Source of the DNA: Pseudomonas gregormendelii
GTDB lineage: Bacteria > Pseudomonadota > Gammaproteobacteria > Pseudomonadales > Pseudomonadaceae
Assembly (NCBI RefSeq): GCF_017114825.1
Contig: NZ_JADEVO010000013.1
Span: 62,001-126,000 of the forward strand
DNA length: 64,000 nt
Direction: 5' to 3'
This document shows positions 18,046 through 26,979 of the stretch, in pieces. A program made the translations under genes and the position numbers. The notes beneath the pieces were generated by a model. It had not been told where the DNA came from, ran no database searches, and saw nothing but the letters and a program-made list of their open reading frames with translations. Numbering within the stretch: position 1 is the first letter of the stretch; each line of letters starts with the position of its first letter.

Positions 18046-18677
18046 ATGGAACATGCACTGAAGATTCTTGGTAAAGCGTCCTCGATCAACGTCAGAAAAG
18101 TCCTGTGGACCTGCGACGAACTGGGCGTTTCCTACGAACGTGAGGACTGGGGCAGCGGCTTCGCATCAACCCACAGCCCCGAATTCATCAAGCTCAACCC
18201 CAACGCCCAGGTGCCGGTGATCATCGACGAGGCCGGTGTGTTGTGGGAATCCAACACCATCTGTCGCTACCTCGCCGGCAAGCACCATCACACCGAACTG
18301 CTGCCTGGCGAACCGGCAGCCCGGGCCCGCGTCGAGCAATGGATGGACTGGCAGGCCACCGAACTCAATCGTTCCTGGAGTTATGCGTTCACCGGGCTGG
18401 TGCGTCGGGATCCGGAGTTCCTTGACCCGCACCTGATCGCCAGCGGGGTGCGCGGCTGGAACCAGAAAATGGCCATACTCGAGCAACAGCTCAAGGCCAC
18501 CGGTGCCTATGTCCCGGGCCGCACTTTACCGTGGCCGACATCGTCATCGGCCTGTCGATCAACCGCTGGCTGATGACCCCCATGGATCGCCCCGACCTGC
18601 CCGCCGTCGATGAGTATTTTCAACGGCTGGCGCAACGTCCGGGGTTTCTCAGGCATGGCTGCAATGGCTTGCCGTGA
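18046..18677 (+). pseudogene. glutathione S-transferase, frameshifted near the C-terminus
   Basis: The first 160 codons encode a GST: thioredoxin-fold N-terminus (KILGKASSINVRKVLWTCDE, with SxNVxK in place of the catalytic region), NPNAQVPVIIDEAG with the glutathione cis-Pro, and the ESNTICRYLA serine motif. The frame breaks at about 18523. The downstream text HFTVADIVIGLSINRWL and the natural stop at 18675-18677 are in another frame. Adding one C to the GGGCC at that point restores PHFTVADIV, the GST N-capping box region. The broken frame ends at 18573 after 175 residues. A good AAGGAG precedes the ATG. It may be a real mutation or a sequencing error in a C run. Confidence 0.85.
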
Positions 18678-18702
18678 AGTTGGGTGAGTGCAATCGCGGC
18701 GA

Positions 18703-20022
18703 TCAGTTCAACTGTAACGTCGAGTTGAACTGACTGATCGCATCCACCACATGCCGCGAGCCCTGCTGGATTTCCAGGATCACCTCCCCCGCTTCGTTCG
18801 CCAGTTCAACCCCAAGCCCGGTGCGGCTCAGGCTCGACTGCATGCTCGTCACCGCGCTCAGCGACAGGTCATGGTTCTTGCGTACCACTTCGACAATCTC
18901 CAGCGTCGCCTGGCTGGTCCTCGCTGCCAGGCTGCGGACTTCGTCGGCCACTACCGCAAAACCACGGCCGTGCTCCCCCGCCCGGGCCGCTTCGATGGCG
19001 GCGTTGAGTGCCAGCAGATTGGTCTGATCCGCAATGCCGCGAATGGTCTGGACAATGGTGCCGATGATTTCGGACTGCTTGCTCACGGCATCAATGCTCA
19101 GTGCCGCCTCGTTCAGGTCGCGGGAAATGTCCTGGATGATCTGCACGGTCTGCTGCACCACCTGGGAGCCTTTCTGGGCGCAGGCGTCGTTTTGTACCGA
19201 AGTGCTGTGGGCCGATTCGGCAGCGGTCTGCAGGGTGGTGACCTGAGTCGTGATGTCACTGGCGAACTTGACGACTTTGTACAGGCGCCCCTTGGCATCG
19301 AACAGCGGGTTATAGGACGCTTCCAGGAACACCGTATGACCGTGCTTGTCTTTGCGCTCGAAACGGTGCGAGTGATATTCACCGCGATTAAGCGAGGCCC
19401 AGAACGCTTTGTAGGCCTGCGACTCGCTCTCAGCTCGATGGCAAAAAAGGCTGTGGTGCTGGCCCACGACTTCGTTCAGCGAGTAATGCATGGTTTTGAG
19501 GAAGTTATCGTTGGCCGTGATAACGGTACCGTCCGGCTTGAATTCGATGACGGCCATGGAGCGCCCGATAGCGGCGAGCAGGCTGTCGTTTTCGTGCTCC
19601 CGATTGATCCGGGCGGTGATGTCCGCCGCGACTTTCATCACGCTTTGCACCTGCCGATCAGCCCCGTATACCGGCATGTAGCTGGCCTCCAGCCAGACCT
19701 CCCGGCCGTTCCTGTCCAGGCGCTGAAACGTGCCACTGAGCGGTTCGCCCCGCGCCAGGTCCCGCCACAACTTCGCGTATTCCTCGCTGCGGTAAAACGC
19801 CTCCTCACAAAAAATCCGATGGTGCTTGCCGCGCACTTCCTCGGCGCTGTAACCCATGGTGCTGCAGAAATTCTCGTTGGCATCGATGACGATGCCATCA
19901 GGGGTGAACTCGATGATTGCCATCGACCGGCTGACCGCGGCCAGCTTGCCGTTGGCTTCGGTCAACGCGCCACTGAAGCGCTCGATTTCCAGCAGGTCAG
20001 CCTTGTGATGTAGGTTAAACAT
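18703..20022 (-). CDS. soluble PAS-PAS methyl-accepting protein, BdlA-like
   Basis: 439 residues with no membrane helix. Two PAS domains follow each other: about 25-140 ([20 protein letters not shown]) and about 147-262 ([20 protein letters not shown], nearly the same opening). A chemoreceptor signalling domain comes next, with [20 protein letters not shown]. This is the architecture of BdlA of P. aeruginosa (417 residues), which is needed for biofilm dispersion; whether this protein has that role is inference. The repeated PAS text points to an internal duplication. AGGG stands 9 bases before the ATG. Confidence 0.87.
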   Translation of the reverse strand: MFNLHHKADLLEIERFSGALTEANGKLAAVSRSMAIIEFTPDGIVIDANENFCSTMGYSAEEVRGKHHRIFCEEAFYRSEEYAKLWRDLARGEPLSGTFQRLDRNGREVWLEASYMPVYGADRQVQSVMKVAADITARINREHENDSLLAAIGRSMAVIEFKPDGTVITANDNFLKTMHYSLNEVVGQHHSLFCHRAESESQAYKAFWASLNRGEYHSHRFERKDKHGHTVFLEASYNPLFDAKGRLYKVVKFASDITTQVTTLQTAAESAHSTSVQNDACAQKGSQVVQQTVQIIQDISRDLNEAALSIDAVSKQSEIIGTIVQTIRGIADQTNLLALNAAIEAARAGEHGRGFAVVADEVRSLAARTSQATLEIVEVVRKNHDLSLSAVTSMQSSLSRTGLGVELANEAGEVILEIQQGSRHVVDAISQFNSTLQLN

Positions 20023-20370
20023 GTCGTATCACCCTAAGCACGGTCTTTTGATTGAAGAAAGTTCGGCCTTTCTACGTATCCACCACAATGCTCCATGGAA
20101 CATGGCATACGCCCCCCCCATAGCATGGAGGGTTCGCTCAGGTGATAAATGATGTTCAATCGGAGGGTCCATGGTGCGACGCTCTTATCAAGACATCCTT
20201 CTCTTGATAGCCCGGAATCGAGCCAAACCTGACAGTTTCATGAGTAACTCCCTTTCGCATACCACTCCTTGTTACGAGTCAGCATAGACAGGCAATAACC
20301 GTACGCAAGGCCACTAGTCGACCATTACGCAGCAAAAATTGAACTTTTTTCAGTGGGCGAACCTTACGAA
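20023..20370. other. gene-free stretch upstream of the RNA candidate
   Basis: This 348-base stretch of lower GC has no supported coding frame. It has a run of eight C at about 20115 and a GAACTT at 20341-20346 that could be an AlgU/RpoE-type -35 for the RNA candidate. The upstream part should also hold the promoter of the BdlA-like gene. Confidence 0.5.
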
Positions 20371-20440
20371 CATCGCGGGGGACGCGATGCTGACGCTGCA
20401 CAGCCGTGCAGCAGGAGCCCGAGGACCGGGCTCCCTTTTT
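20371..20440 (+). ncRNA. candidate small RNA, three hairpins and an intrinsic terminator
   Basis: Three perfect hairpins follow each other closely: CATCGCG-GGGGA-CGCGATG (20371-20389), GCTGCAC-AGCC-GTGCAGC (20395-20412) and GGAGCCCG-AGGAC-CGGGCTCC (20414-20434), then C and five T (20436-20440). The T run is on the + strand only, yet no + strand gene lies upstream for over 1.6 kb, so the terminator has no known owner. GGA occurs in the loops of hairpins 1 and 3 and in the AGGAG between 2 and 3, the kind of site RsmA/CsrA binds. The 5' end is not determined. I do not recognise it as RsmX, RsmY or RsmZ. Confidence 0.5.
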
Positions 20441-20446
20441 GCGGGA

Positions 20447-20557
20447 TCAATGGCCGAACACGTCCACCTTCTTGGCCTTCTTGTCCGCGCGCTTTTCATC
20501 AGCGGTTTTCGCCGGTTTTTTCTTCGCTGCTTTCTTTGAATCCATGCCTTTGGCCAT
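20447..20557 (-). CDS. 36-residue Lys/Ala-rich protein
   Basis: Small, very basic protein starting MAKGMDSKKAAKKKPAKT and ending KKVDVFGH. Nearly half of the residues are Lys or Ala. GGAG lies 9 bases before the ATG at 20557, and the codons are normal for the genome, so it is probably translated. Low-complexity basic proteins like this can bind nucleic acid, but that is a guess. Its stop is 6 bases from the terminator of the RNA candidate, which runs the other way. Confidence 0.6.
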   Translation of the reverse strand: MAKGMDSKKAAKKKPAKTADEKRADKKAKKVDVFGH

Positions 20558-20660
20558 GATACGTACTCCACTCATACGGGATGTGAGATCAGGTATACAC
20601 CTATCGCCGCGCGCGCGTTCTTTTATAATCAAAGGCTTTGCGCACCGACAGACCGAACCC

Positions 20661-21071
20661 ATGCCCGACACCCAGTACACCCTGCTCGCCGAGCCATTGT
20701 GGCCGCTGATGAACAAGTTTTATCGCAGCCATCAATCGTCGATGAAAGCCGTGCGCGACGCCCAGCTATGGATCGCAAGGCGTGAAGAAATCATCGGTGC
20801 ATTGTGTTTGCGGCCGGTGGCGGACGGGCATTGGTTGACCGGACTGTTTGTTGACCCAGGTTGTCGTGAACAGGGGATCGCGGGCGCGTTGATTGCCGAG
20901 GCCATCAAGGGGCTGCAGGGGCCGGTGTGGTTGTTCTGTCATCCGGACTTGCGCGGCTTCTATGAGCGTCGCGGGTTCAGCTTCGACCCGGTGCTGCCGT
21001 ATGCGATGGCTGAACGGTTGAGTCGTTATGCGCGCAGCAAGCCGATGATTGCGATGGGGGCAGGCCTGTAA
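20661..21071 (+). CDS. GNAT-family N-acetyltransferase
   Basis: 136-residue compact acetyltransferase. Acetyl-CoA binding text is GLFVDPGCREQGIAGALIAE and the C-terminal part WLFCHPDLRGFYERRGFSF is the usual splayed strand and helix. ATG at 20661 gives a normal N-terminus for the family. The substrate is unknown. It is convergent with the peptide deformylase gene. Confidence 0.85.
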   Translation: MPDTQYTLLAEPLWPLMNKFYRSHQSSMKAVRDAQLWIARREEIIGALCLRPVADGHWLTGLFVDPGCREQGIAGALIAEAIKGLQGPVWLFCHPDLRGFYERRGFSFDPVLPYAMAERLSRYARSKPMIAMGAGL

Positions 21072-21115
21072 CCCGCCCCTGTGGCAGGCCCCTATTGCAT
21101 TGAGGGTAATTCTGG

Positions 21116-21655
21116 TCAGTCGTCAGCGTTCGGGTCGAGGTCCGGGAACATCACTTCAGTAAAGCCGAACTTGCTGAAATCGGTGATGCGCGACGGGTAC
21201 AGTCGTCCGATCAGGTGATCGCACTCATGCTGCACCACCCGGGCATGGAAGTCCGACGCAAAACGCACAATGGGTTGGCCTTTGGGATCAAAACCTTCGT
21301 AGCGGATTTCCCGATACCGATTTACCGCACCGCGCAGGCCCGGGACCGACAGGCAGCCTTCGAACCCCTCCTCCATCACCGGGCTCAGCGGCGTGATCAG
21401 CGGGTTGATCAAGATGGTCTGCGGCACGGCCTCGGCATCCGGGTAACGTTCACTGTGCTCGAACCCGAAGATCACCAGTTGCAGGTCAACGCCGATTTGC
21501 GGAGCGGCCAGGCCGACCCCACCAACGCTCTCCATGGTCTGGAACATATCGTCGATCAACTGCCACAACTCCGGCGAGTCGTACATTTCGACAGGCACCG
21601 GCGGGGCGATGCGCAGCAGTCGCTCATCGCCCATTTTCAGGATTTCACGGATCAT
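21116..21655 (-). CDS. def: peptide deformylase
   Basis: 179-residue metalloenzyme that removes the formyl group from new protein N-termini. All three family motifs are present: [10 protein letters not shown] (46-55), EGCLSVPG with metal ligand C101, and HECDH (143-147) with the other two metal ligands and the catalytic Glu144. Position 145, usually a small residue such as Leu in HExxH enzymes, is Cys. It is not next to fmt, where the housekeeping copy normally sits, so it is probably a second deformylase. The start overlaps the stop of the membrane protein gene upstream by 4 bases (ATGA). Confidence 0.93.
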   Translation of the reverse strand: MIREILKMGDERLLRIAPPVPVEMYDSPELWQLIDDMFQTMESVGGVGLAAPQIGVDLQLVIFGFEHSERYPDAEAVPQTILINPLITPLSPVMEEGFEGCLSVPGLRGAVNRYREIRYEGFDPKGQPIVRFASDFHARVVQHECDHLIGRLYPSRITDFSKFGFTEVMFPDLDPNADD

Positions 21656-22608
21656 TTGATGACTTCGTCAGTGGATGGCTTGATCGAGTGATCCCGACCC
21701 AGTCCGGAAACATGTTGTTTAGGCTCTTCGGCGAGCTCACCGGGGACTTTCTCGCCCGGGTCCTTGCCTTCGCTGGACATGTGTTCGATCACCGCATTCA
21801 TCTCCGCCCCCAGCAACAACACGGCAGCAGAAATGTAGAAATACAGGAGCAACACGATGATCGCGCCGATACTGCCATACATGGCGTTGTAGTTGGCGAA
21901 CTCCTTCACGTACAAGCCAAAACCCACGGACGCGAGGATCCACACCACCACCGCCAGTACCGAGCCTGGGGTGATGAAACGGAACTCCTGTTTGACGTCA
22001 GGCATCACGTAATAGATCAGCGCCACCGCCACCATCAGCAGGATCACGACCACAGGCCAGCGGGCGATGGTCCACAGGGTCACGATGAAATATTCCATGC
22101 CCACCTGCGCGGCGATCCAGCCCATCACCTGCGGCCCGAGCACCATCAGCGCCGCCGCGATCAGCAGCATGCCGGCAATGCCGATGGTGTAGAAAATCGA
22201 CAGCGGGAGACGTTTCCACGCCGGACGTCCTTCGACCACGTCATAGGCAGCGTTCATCGCACTCATCAACAGGCGTACGCCGGCAGATGCGGTCCACAGC
22301 GCGATCACGATACCTACCGAGAGCAAACCGCCCTTGGATTGCTGCAGCTGGTCGATCACCGGGTTCACCTGCTCCACGGCCTGGGGCGGCAACACCAGCT
22401 CCGACTGCAGGCGCAACCAGGAGAAGAAGTCCGGCAGGTGCAAAAAACCGATCAGGGCGATCAGGAACAGAATGAAGGGGAATAGCGAGAACAACATCTG
22501 ATAGGCCAGCGCCGACGCATAGGTCGACATCTCGTCATCGATGAATTCGGTGACCGTGCGCACCATCACGCGGTGGATGGGCAGACCTTTCATGTCCGGG
22601 AAAATCAT
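21652..22608 (-). CDS. YihY/BrkB-family membrane protein
   Basis: 318 residues with about six membrane helices, beginning with the family text [20 protein letters not shown]. The C-terminal 45 residues are hydrophilic and charged. The family was once called ribonuclease BN by mistake; its members are transport-like proteins of uncertain role. The start MIFPDM at 22608 follows AAGGAG; the longer reading adds seven residues without a site. The gene is coupled by ATGA to def. Confidence 0.87.
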   Translation of the reverse strand: MIFPDMKGLPIHRVMVRTVTEFIDDEMSTYASALAYQMLFSLFPFILFLIALIGFLHLPDFFSWLRLQSELVLPPQAVEQVNPVIDQLQQSKGGLLSVGIVIALWTASAGVRLLMSAMNAAYDVVEGRPAWKRLPLSIFYTIGIAGMLLIAAALMVLGPQVMGWIAAQVGMEYFIVTLWTIARWPVVVILLMVAVALIYYVMPDVKQEFRFITPGSVLAVVVWILASVGFGLYVKEFANYNAMYGSIGAIIVLLLYFYISAAVLLLGAEMNAVIEHMSSEGKDPGEKVPGELAEEPKQHVSGLGRDHSIKPSTDEVIK

Positions 22609-22741
22609 TAGCGTCTCCTTTCGCCGCAAAAATCGGGTTCAAGTCGGGGCGACTCAGGGGCCGTTGCTATCAATGTAGCCTGCATCAAAATAGCCTTGTT
22701 CGGCCACTTTGAAACAAATTCTGTGTTCAAGTTCCAGCTGA

Positions 22742-22772
22742 AAGAAAAACGGCCATCCGCAGATGGCCGTTC
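22742..22772 (-). terminator. terminator of the csbD-like gene
   Basis: Reverse strand stem ACGGCCATC / GATGGCCGT with a TGCG loop, followed by TTTTCTTTC. Confidence 0.88.
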
Positions 22773-22793
22773 ATAATAGCCTCACAGGCCAGA

Positions 22794-22985
22794 TCAGGCC
22801 TTGTCGACGCCTTTCTTTACCGCGTCTTTGGCTTTGCCCACTGCTTGCTGAGCTTCGCCTTTCTTTTCCTGCACTACGCCTTCGGCACGCATTTTGTCGT
22901 TGCCGGTCGCCTTGCCTACGCCTTGTTTGACGTTACCGACTGCTTCGTTAGCGACGCCTTTTACTTTATCGCCAGTGCTGCTCAT
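22794..22985 (-). CDS. CsbD-family stress protein
   Basis: 63-residue hydrophilic helical protein: [40 protein letters not shown]. This is the CsbD pattern of short Ala/Gly/Lys repeats. Members are induced by general stress in many bacteria; the molecular role is not known. AGGAG precedes the ATG and a clear terminator follows. Confidence 0.9.
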   Translation of the reverse strand: MSSTGDKVKGVANEAVGNVKQGVGKATGNDKMRAEGVVQEKKGEAQQAVGKAKDAVKKGVDKA

Positions 22986-23186
22986 GGTGTCTCTCCTGTG
23001 AACAATTGAACGAAAAAAAGTGCTTACAGAAAGATTGACCGGAGGGATTTGCCGGGAGTTTCATTTATTTTGCGCAGAAGATTTCATCGATCCGGGCAGG
23101 TTGGGCTTTATGTTTGCCCGCCAACACCCGAGAATGCGCAACGTATTCAGGCCATGGCGCTGAAGATCCAACCCCGTAGGAATGTT

Positions 23187-23564
23187 ATGAAACTCGATAA
23201 AAAGCAGGCCATTGCCCGCAGAAACCAGGAACTCGGCGGTGCTGTGCTTGGCGTCAACAACTGCCATTTCACCGAATTGAACCGCAACCGCAACATCTGG
23301 TGGTTCGATATTCCGGTCGCTCGCCTGGCCATTGGTCAGTACGAGTGGGTACACCTGTTGATGCACACACCGGACACCGACGAACTGCTGCACCTGAAGG
23401 TGCCCACGGTGTTCCTGCGAGAAAAGCTCGAAGGGCTGGTGGTGCGCAACGAGGGCAAGCGCAAGGCGGCCTTGAGCCTGGAACTAAGTGCCGACAAAGA
23501 CTCGTACCTGCAGGACATGCGTCCGGCGGGCACCAACGTCAATTTTGCGCCGTTTCGACAGTAA
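23187..23564 (+). CDS. conserved-looking hypothetical protein, 125 residues
   Basis: I do not recognise a family. The protein starts MKLDKKQAIARRNQELGGAV, has a tryptophan-rich core (NIWWFDIPVARLAIGQYEWV), a HLLMHTPDTDELLHLKVPTV strand region and a basic segment. No signal peptide or membrane helix is visible. AGGA stands 7 bases before the ATG at 23187; the frame is open further upstream to 23049 but that part has no ribosome site. Codon use is typical of the genome. The gene is flanked by csbD and the pentapeptide gene and shows no operon partner. Confidence 0.7.
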   Translation: MKLDKKQAIARRNQELGGAVLGVNNCHFTELNRNRNIWWFDIPVARLAIGQYEWVHLLMHTPDTDELLHLKVPTVFLREKLEGLVVRNEGKRKAALSLELSADKDSYLQDMRPAGTNVNFAPFRQ

Positions 23565-23706
23565 CCGTCGGTCGTCAAAATGGGGCGCCCCTCGCGACTT
23601 TCCCTACGAGCGGGCGCTCCGCTACTCCGGCGATGGACAAGCCCCTTGAGCGTTATCCACCATGTCAAACGGGTTGATCAATGCCTGGCTGACTCCGGGC
23701 CCGGGC

Positions 23707-24720
23707 TTACCGCAAGCACGGATATTTATCGAACGCGTGCCGGTACATGAGCTGCAACTTCTGCCGTCCAAATGGATGGCTGTCGATCAGGTGACGCACG
23801 TAACGCGCAGTGCCCGGAGAGAGTTCACCATATTCAGTGCCCGGATGGAGTTCACCACGTTCGATTGCGTTCTGATTTTTACTTTCCAGCCATAATCTTA
23901 AAATTCGATAAACGAACTGGTCGACAACAGGCTCCTTGACATAGTGAGGATTATTGAACAGCGTCTTCTCCAGCCGCGCCCGGTGGCGCTGCATCGCAAC
24001 GTCATCCACGCTTTGCAGATGGTCGATCACCGATCGCATCAAGGCGTTTTTCTGTTCCTTGTAAACGGCATTGATGCTGTCGATACACATCAATAAATTT
24101 CCGATGCCCTTCTCGGAAAAACAATTGAGGTCCCAGGTGGTGGGCGCTCGCAAACTCTCCTCGATACACTTTTGACTAAAAGATATCTGCGCGTTATTGA
24201 AATTTGAGCCGCGGAAGTTCACCCGATCACAGGAAATGTCGGTTAGGTTGGCCCAACTAAAATCGCAGTGCGTCAAGTCGACAACTTTGAATTTCCCCCC
24301 GAGCAAGTTGGCGCCCGAGAAATCAGAACCGGAAAAAACGACATCCTTGAGCTGCAGGTTCGGCATGTTTGCCCTTGTGAAGGTATTGCCTTTGAAGGTG
24401 ACGTCGTAGAACTCCCTATTGGGCAAGTTGAAATCGGGACAAATCAACGCAGGGTGCTGAACACGGCCCTTTTTCCGAACAGGCCCCTCGAACCCGGAGC
24501 GATCTCCAATGCACAGGCTGCCTGCATTAGCGCTTAGCTGTGATGAACGAAGCTCGCCTTGATCAACCATTACTGTTTTCGGCGCAGCAAGGGGGAGGTC
24601 TTTGTTGCTGGCACACACCAGCTCCTGAACAACAGCACCTGAGCTCCCGGCTACGGGTAAGCTCGAAGGCGAAGGGCGACCGGTCGTGGCGGGCGAACAG
24701 TATTCGGGTGTCCGCGGCAT
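23707..24720 (-). CDS. pentapeptide-repeat protein, effector-like
   Basis: 337 residues. The first 95 are rich in Ser, Pro, Thr and Ala with no signal peptide (MPRTPEYCSPATTGRPSPSS). Residues about 100-170 are pentapeptide repeats (FKGNTFTRANMPNLQLKDVV; FSGSDFSGANLLGG; HCDFSWANLTD). The rest is helical, including LLMCIDSINAVYKEQKNALM and PHYVKEPVVDQFVYRILRLW. This order resembles the N-terminal two thirds of SopA/NleL-type type III effectors, but the catalytic HECT-like lobe is missing; this link is tentative. GC content is visibly lower than that of its neighbours, which suggests transfer. The start at 24720 is chosen for GGAG 8 bases upstream; the longer frame to 24753 lacks one. I found no hrp box. 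Confidence 0.65.
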   Translation of the reverse strand: MPRTPEYCSPATTGRPSPSSLPVAGSSGAVVQELVCASNKDLPLAAPKTVMVDQGELRSSQLSANAGSLCIGDRSGFEGPVRKKGRVQHPALICPDFNLPNREFYDVTFKGNTFTRANMPNLQLKDVVFSGSDFSGANLLGGKFKVVDLTHCDFSWANLTDISCDRVNFRGSNFNNAQISFSQKCIEESLRAPTTWDLNCFSEKGIGNLLMCIDSINAVYKEQKNALMRSVIDHLQSVDDVAMQRHRARLEKTLFNNPHYVKEPVVDQFVYRILRLWLESKNQNAIERGELHPGTEYGELSPGTARYVRHLIDSHPFGRQKLQLMYRHAFDKYPCLR

Positions 24721-24854
24721 AAGCATCACTCCATGAAAGATGGCATTGGCCAAGAGCCCGCAATCAAATCACGCCCCAATACCCAAGACTTTCAGAAAAC
24801 GCACAACGGGCTGATGCTTGCCTGCGGGAGTGCGACCCGTGGCGGAATAGCGCG

Positions 24855-24894
24855 CAAAAAAATCCGCAGCCCGTTTCGGGTCGCGGATTTTTCG
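24855..24894. terminator. terminator after fadD1
   Basis: Stem AAATCCGC ... GCGGATTT enclosing an inner CCCG/CGGG, with A and T runs on both sides. It serves fadD1 on the reverse strand and could also act forward. Confidence 0.88.
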
Positions 24895-24948
24895 ACGGTT
24901 CAATGCTCAGCCAGCGTCCCCGGATCGGCAGGCGACGCCAGTTGCCAT

Positions 24949-26643
24949 TCAGGCCTTCTTCAGGCCCAGCTTCTTCAACTCCTCGTCGCGCAGTTCGCGC
25001 CGCAGGATCTTGCCGACGTTGGTGGTCGGCAGCGCATCGCGGAACTCCACGGAACGCGGCACCTTGTAGCCGGTGACATTGGCACGCATGTGCTCCATCA
25101 CTGTTTCCTTGGTCAGCGTCACACCCGGTTTGACGACGATGAAGATCTTGATCGCTTCACCCGACTTCTCGTCCGGCACGCCAATCGCTGCGCACTGCAA
25201 CACGCCCGGCAGGGTCGCCAGCACGTCTTCCAGCTCGTTGGGATACACGTTGAAGCCGGACACCAGGATCATGTCTTTTTTGCGATCGACAATACGCATG
25301 TAGCCATCCGGCTGGATCAGGGCGATGTCACCGGTCTTCAGCCAGCCTTCGCTGTCGAGGATTTCATCGGTGGCGTCCTGGTGCTGCCAGTAACCCTTCA
25401 TCACCTGCGGCCCTTTCACGCACAGTTCACCGATTTCACCCAGTGGCTGTTCCACGCCGGCATCATCGATGATCTTGCACAGGGTCGAGGGTACCGGAAT
25501 GCCGATGGTGCCGATCTGGATGTGCTGGATCGGATTCACCGTGGCCACCGGACTGGTTTCAGTCATGCCGTACCCTTCACAGATGGAGCAACCGGTGACC
25601 GCCTTCCAGCGCTCGGCGGCCGCCAGTTGCAGGGCCATGCCGCCCGACAGGGTGACTTTCAGCGCAGAGAAGTCCAGCTTGCGGAAACCTTCGTTGTTGC
25701 ACAGCGCAACGAAGAGCGTATTAAGGCCGACAAAACCGCTGAACTTCCACTTCGACAACTCCTTGACCATCGCCGGCAGGTCGCGCGGGTTGCTGATGAG
25801 GATGTTGTGGTTGCCGATCAACATCATCGCCATGCAATGAAAGGTAAAGGCATAGATATGGTACAGCGGCAGCGGCGTGATCAGGATCTCGCAACCTTCA
25901 TTCAGGTTGGAACCCATCAGCGCCTTGCACTGCAACATGTTCGCCACCAGGTTGCGATGGGTCAGCATCGCGCCTTTGGCCACGCCGGTGGTGCCACCGG
26001 TGTATTGCAACACGGCCACATCGCTGCTGGCCGGGCAGGCTTCGGTGACTGGCTGGCCGTGGCCCTTGCTCAATACGTCGTTGAACTTGATCGCCTTGGG
26101 CAAGTGATAGGCCGGGACCATTTTCTTCACGTACTTGATGACGCTGTTGATCAGCAGGCGCTTGAGCGGCGGCAGCAGGTCGGCGACTTCGGTAACGATG
26201 ACGTGCCTGACCCCGGTCTTGGGTACCACGGTCTGCGCCAAATGGGCCATGTTGGCCAGGCAGACCAGGGCCTTGGCACCGGAGTCGTTGAATTGATGTT
26301 CCATTTCCCGCGCGGTGTACAGCGGGTTGGTGTTGACCACGATCAGCCCGGCGCGAATCGCACCGAAGACGGCCACCGGGTACTGCAACACGTTGGGCAA
26401 TTGCACGGCGATTCGATCGCCTGGCTGCAAGTCGGTATGCTGTTGCAGATAAGCGGCAAAGGCGCCCGACAGTTCGTACAGTTCACCGTAGGTGAGTGTC
26501 TTGCCCAGGTTGCTGAACGCCGGCTTGTTGGCGAAGCGTTGGCAGGACTGCTTCAGTACTGCCTGAATATTCGGGTACTCGTCCGGATTGATGTCGGCAG
26601 CAATCCCGGCAGGGTACTTATCCTTCCAAAAGTCTTCGATCAT
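24949..26643 (-). CDS. fadD1: long-chain acyl-CoA synthetase FadD1
   Basis: 564-residue AMP-forming ligase that activates fatty acids with ATP and CoA for beta-oxidation. The ATP-binding loop is YTGGTTGVAKGAML, followed by GYGMTETSPV, the hinge GWLKTGD and the late DRKKDMILVSGFNVYPNELE. The gene order (this gene, a second fadD, a hydrolase and a MaoC-type gene) matches PA3299-PA3302 of P. aeruginosa, where this position is fadD1. GAGGAG precedes the ATG. The 336-base gap to fadD2 holds a REP pair, so it is transcribed separately or attenuated from fadD2. Confidence 0.92.
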   Translation of the reverse strand: MIEDFWKDKYPAGIAADINPDEYPNIQAVLKQSCQRFANKPAFSNLGKTLTYGELYELSGAFAAYLQQHTDLQPGDRIAVQLPNVLQYPVAVFGAIRAGLIVVNTNPLYTAREMEHQFNDSGAKALVCLANMAHLAQTVVPKTGVRHVIVTEVADLLPPLKRLLINSVIKYVKKMVPAYHLPKAIKFNDVLSKGHGQPVTEACPASSDVAVLQYTGGTTGVAKGAMLTHRNLVANMLQCKALMGSNLNEGCEILITPLPLYHIYAFTFHCMAMMLIGNHNILISNPRDLPAMVKELSKWKFSGFVGLNTLFVALCNNEGFRKLDFSALKVTLSGGMALQLAAAERWKAVTGCSICEGYGMTETSPVATVNPIQHIQIGTIGIPVPSTLCKIIDDAGVEQPLGEIGELCVKGPQVMKGYWQHQDATDEILDSEGWLKTGDIALIQPDGYMRIVDRKKDMILVSGFNVYPNELEDVLATLPGVLQCAAIGVPDEKSGEAIKIFIVVKPGVTLTKETVMEHMRANVTGYKVPRSVEFRDALPTTNVGKILRRELRDEELKKLGLKKA

Positions 26644-26877
26644 GGAAGCCCACTCCTCAGCAACGCGAATTCAGCACCGCATTTGATGCGATTATTATTG
26701 GTGTTTGGTCAGGGGCCAAAACGGCGTTTTAAAAGGCCGGGAAGTCCCAAAGCGCGCCGAGAGTAGCAGCTTTGCCAAGGGTCGACCAGAGCCAAAAGCG
26801 GGCTCTACAGTCACACTGGTGACTCTTGAATAGCTTATAGTCAGTTTTAGAGCAAAAATTCTATAGGTCGCCTGGAA

Positions 26878-26956
26878 GCAAAAGATCGCAGCCTTCGGCA
26901 GCTCCTACAGAGGAACGCATTCTCATGTAGGAGCTGGCGAAGGCTGCGATCTTTTG
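26878..26956. repeat. REP pair (type A) between fadD2 and fadD1
   Basis: Inverted arms GCCTTCGGCAGCTCCTAC and GTAGGAGCTGGCGAAGGC around about 20 bases. It lies in a 336-base intergenic stretch (26644-26979); the rest of that stretch shows only AT-rich sequence that probably carries the fadD1 promoter. Confidence 0.92.
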
Positions 26957-26979
26957 GCGTCATCCAACTCTACTGATCA

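Noticed and set aside
20371..20440. RsmX/RsmY/RsmZ identity for the RNA candidate
   Set aside because: It lacks the repeated A-GGA hairpins of those RNAs as I know them and the GacA upstream box, so only the general GGA feature is reported.
24721..24850. hrp box for the pentapeptide gene
   Set aside because: No GGAACC-N15/16-CCAC pattern on the reverse strand upstream of the start.
24733..26766. 677-codon open frame on the + strand
   Set aside because: It is antisense to fadD1, rich in His, Gln and Arg as frames opposite high-GC genes are, and has no domain.
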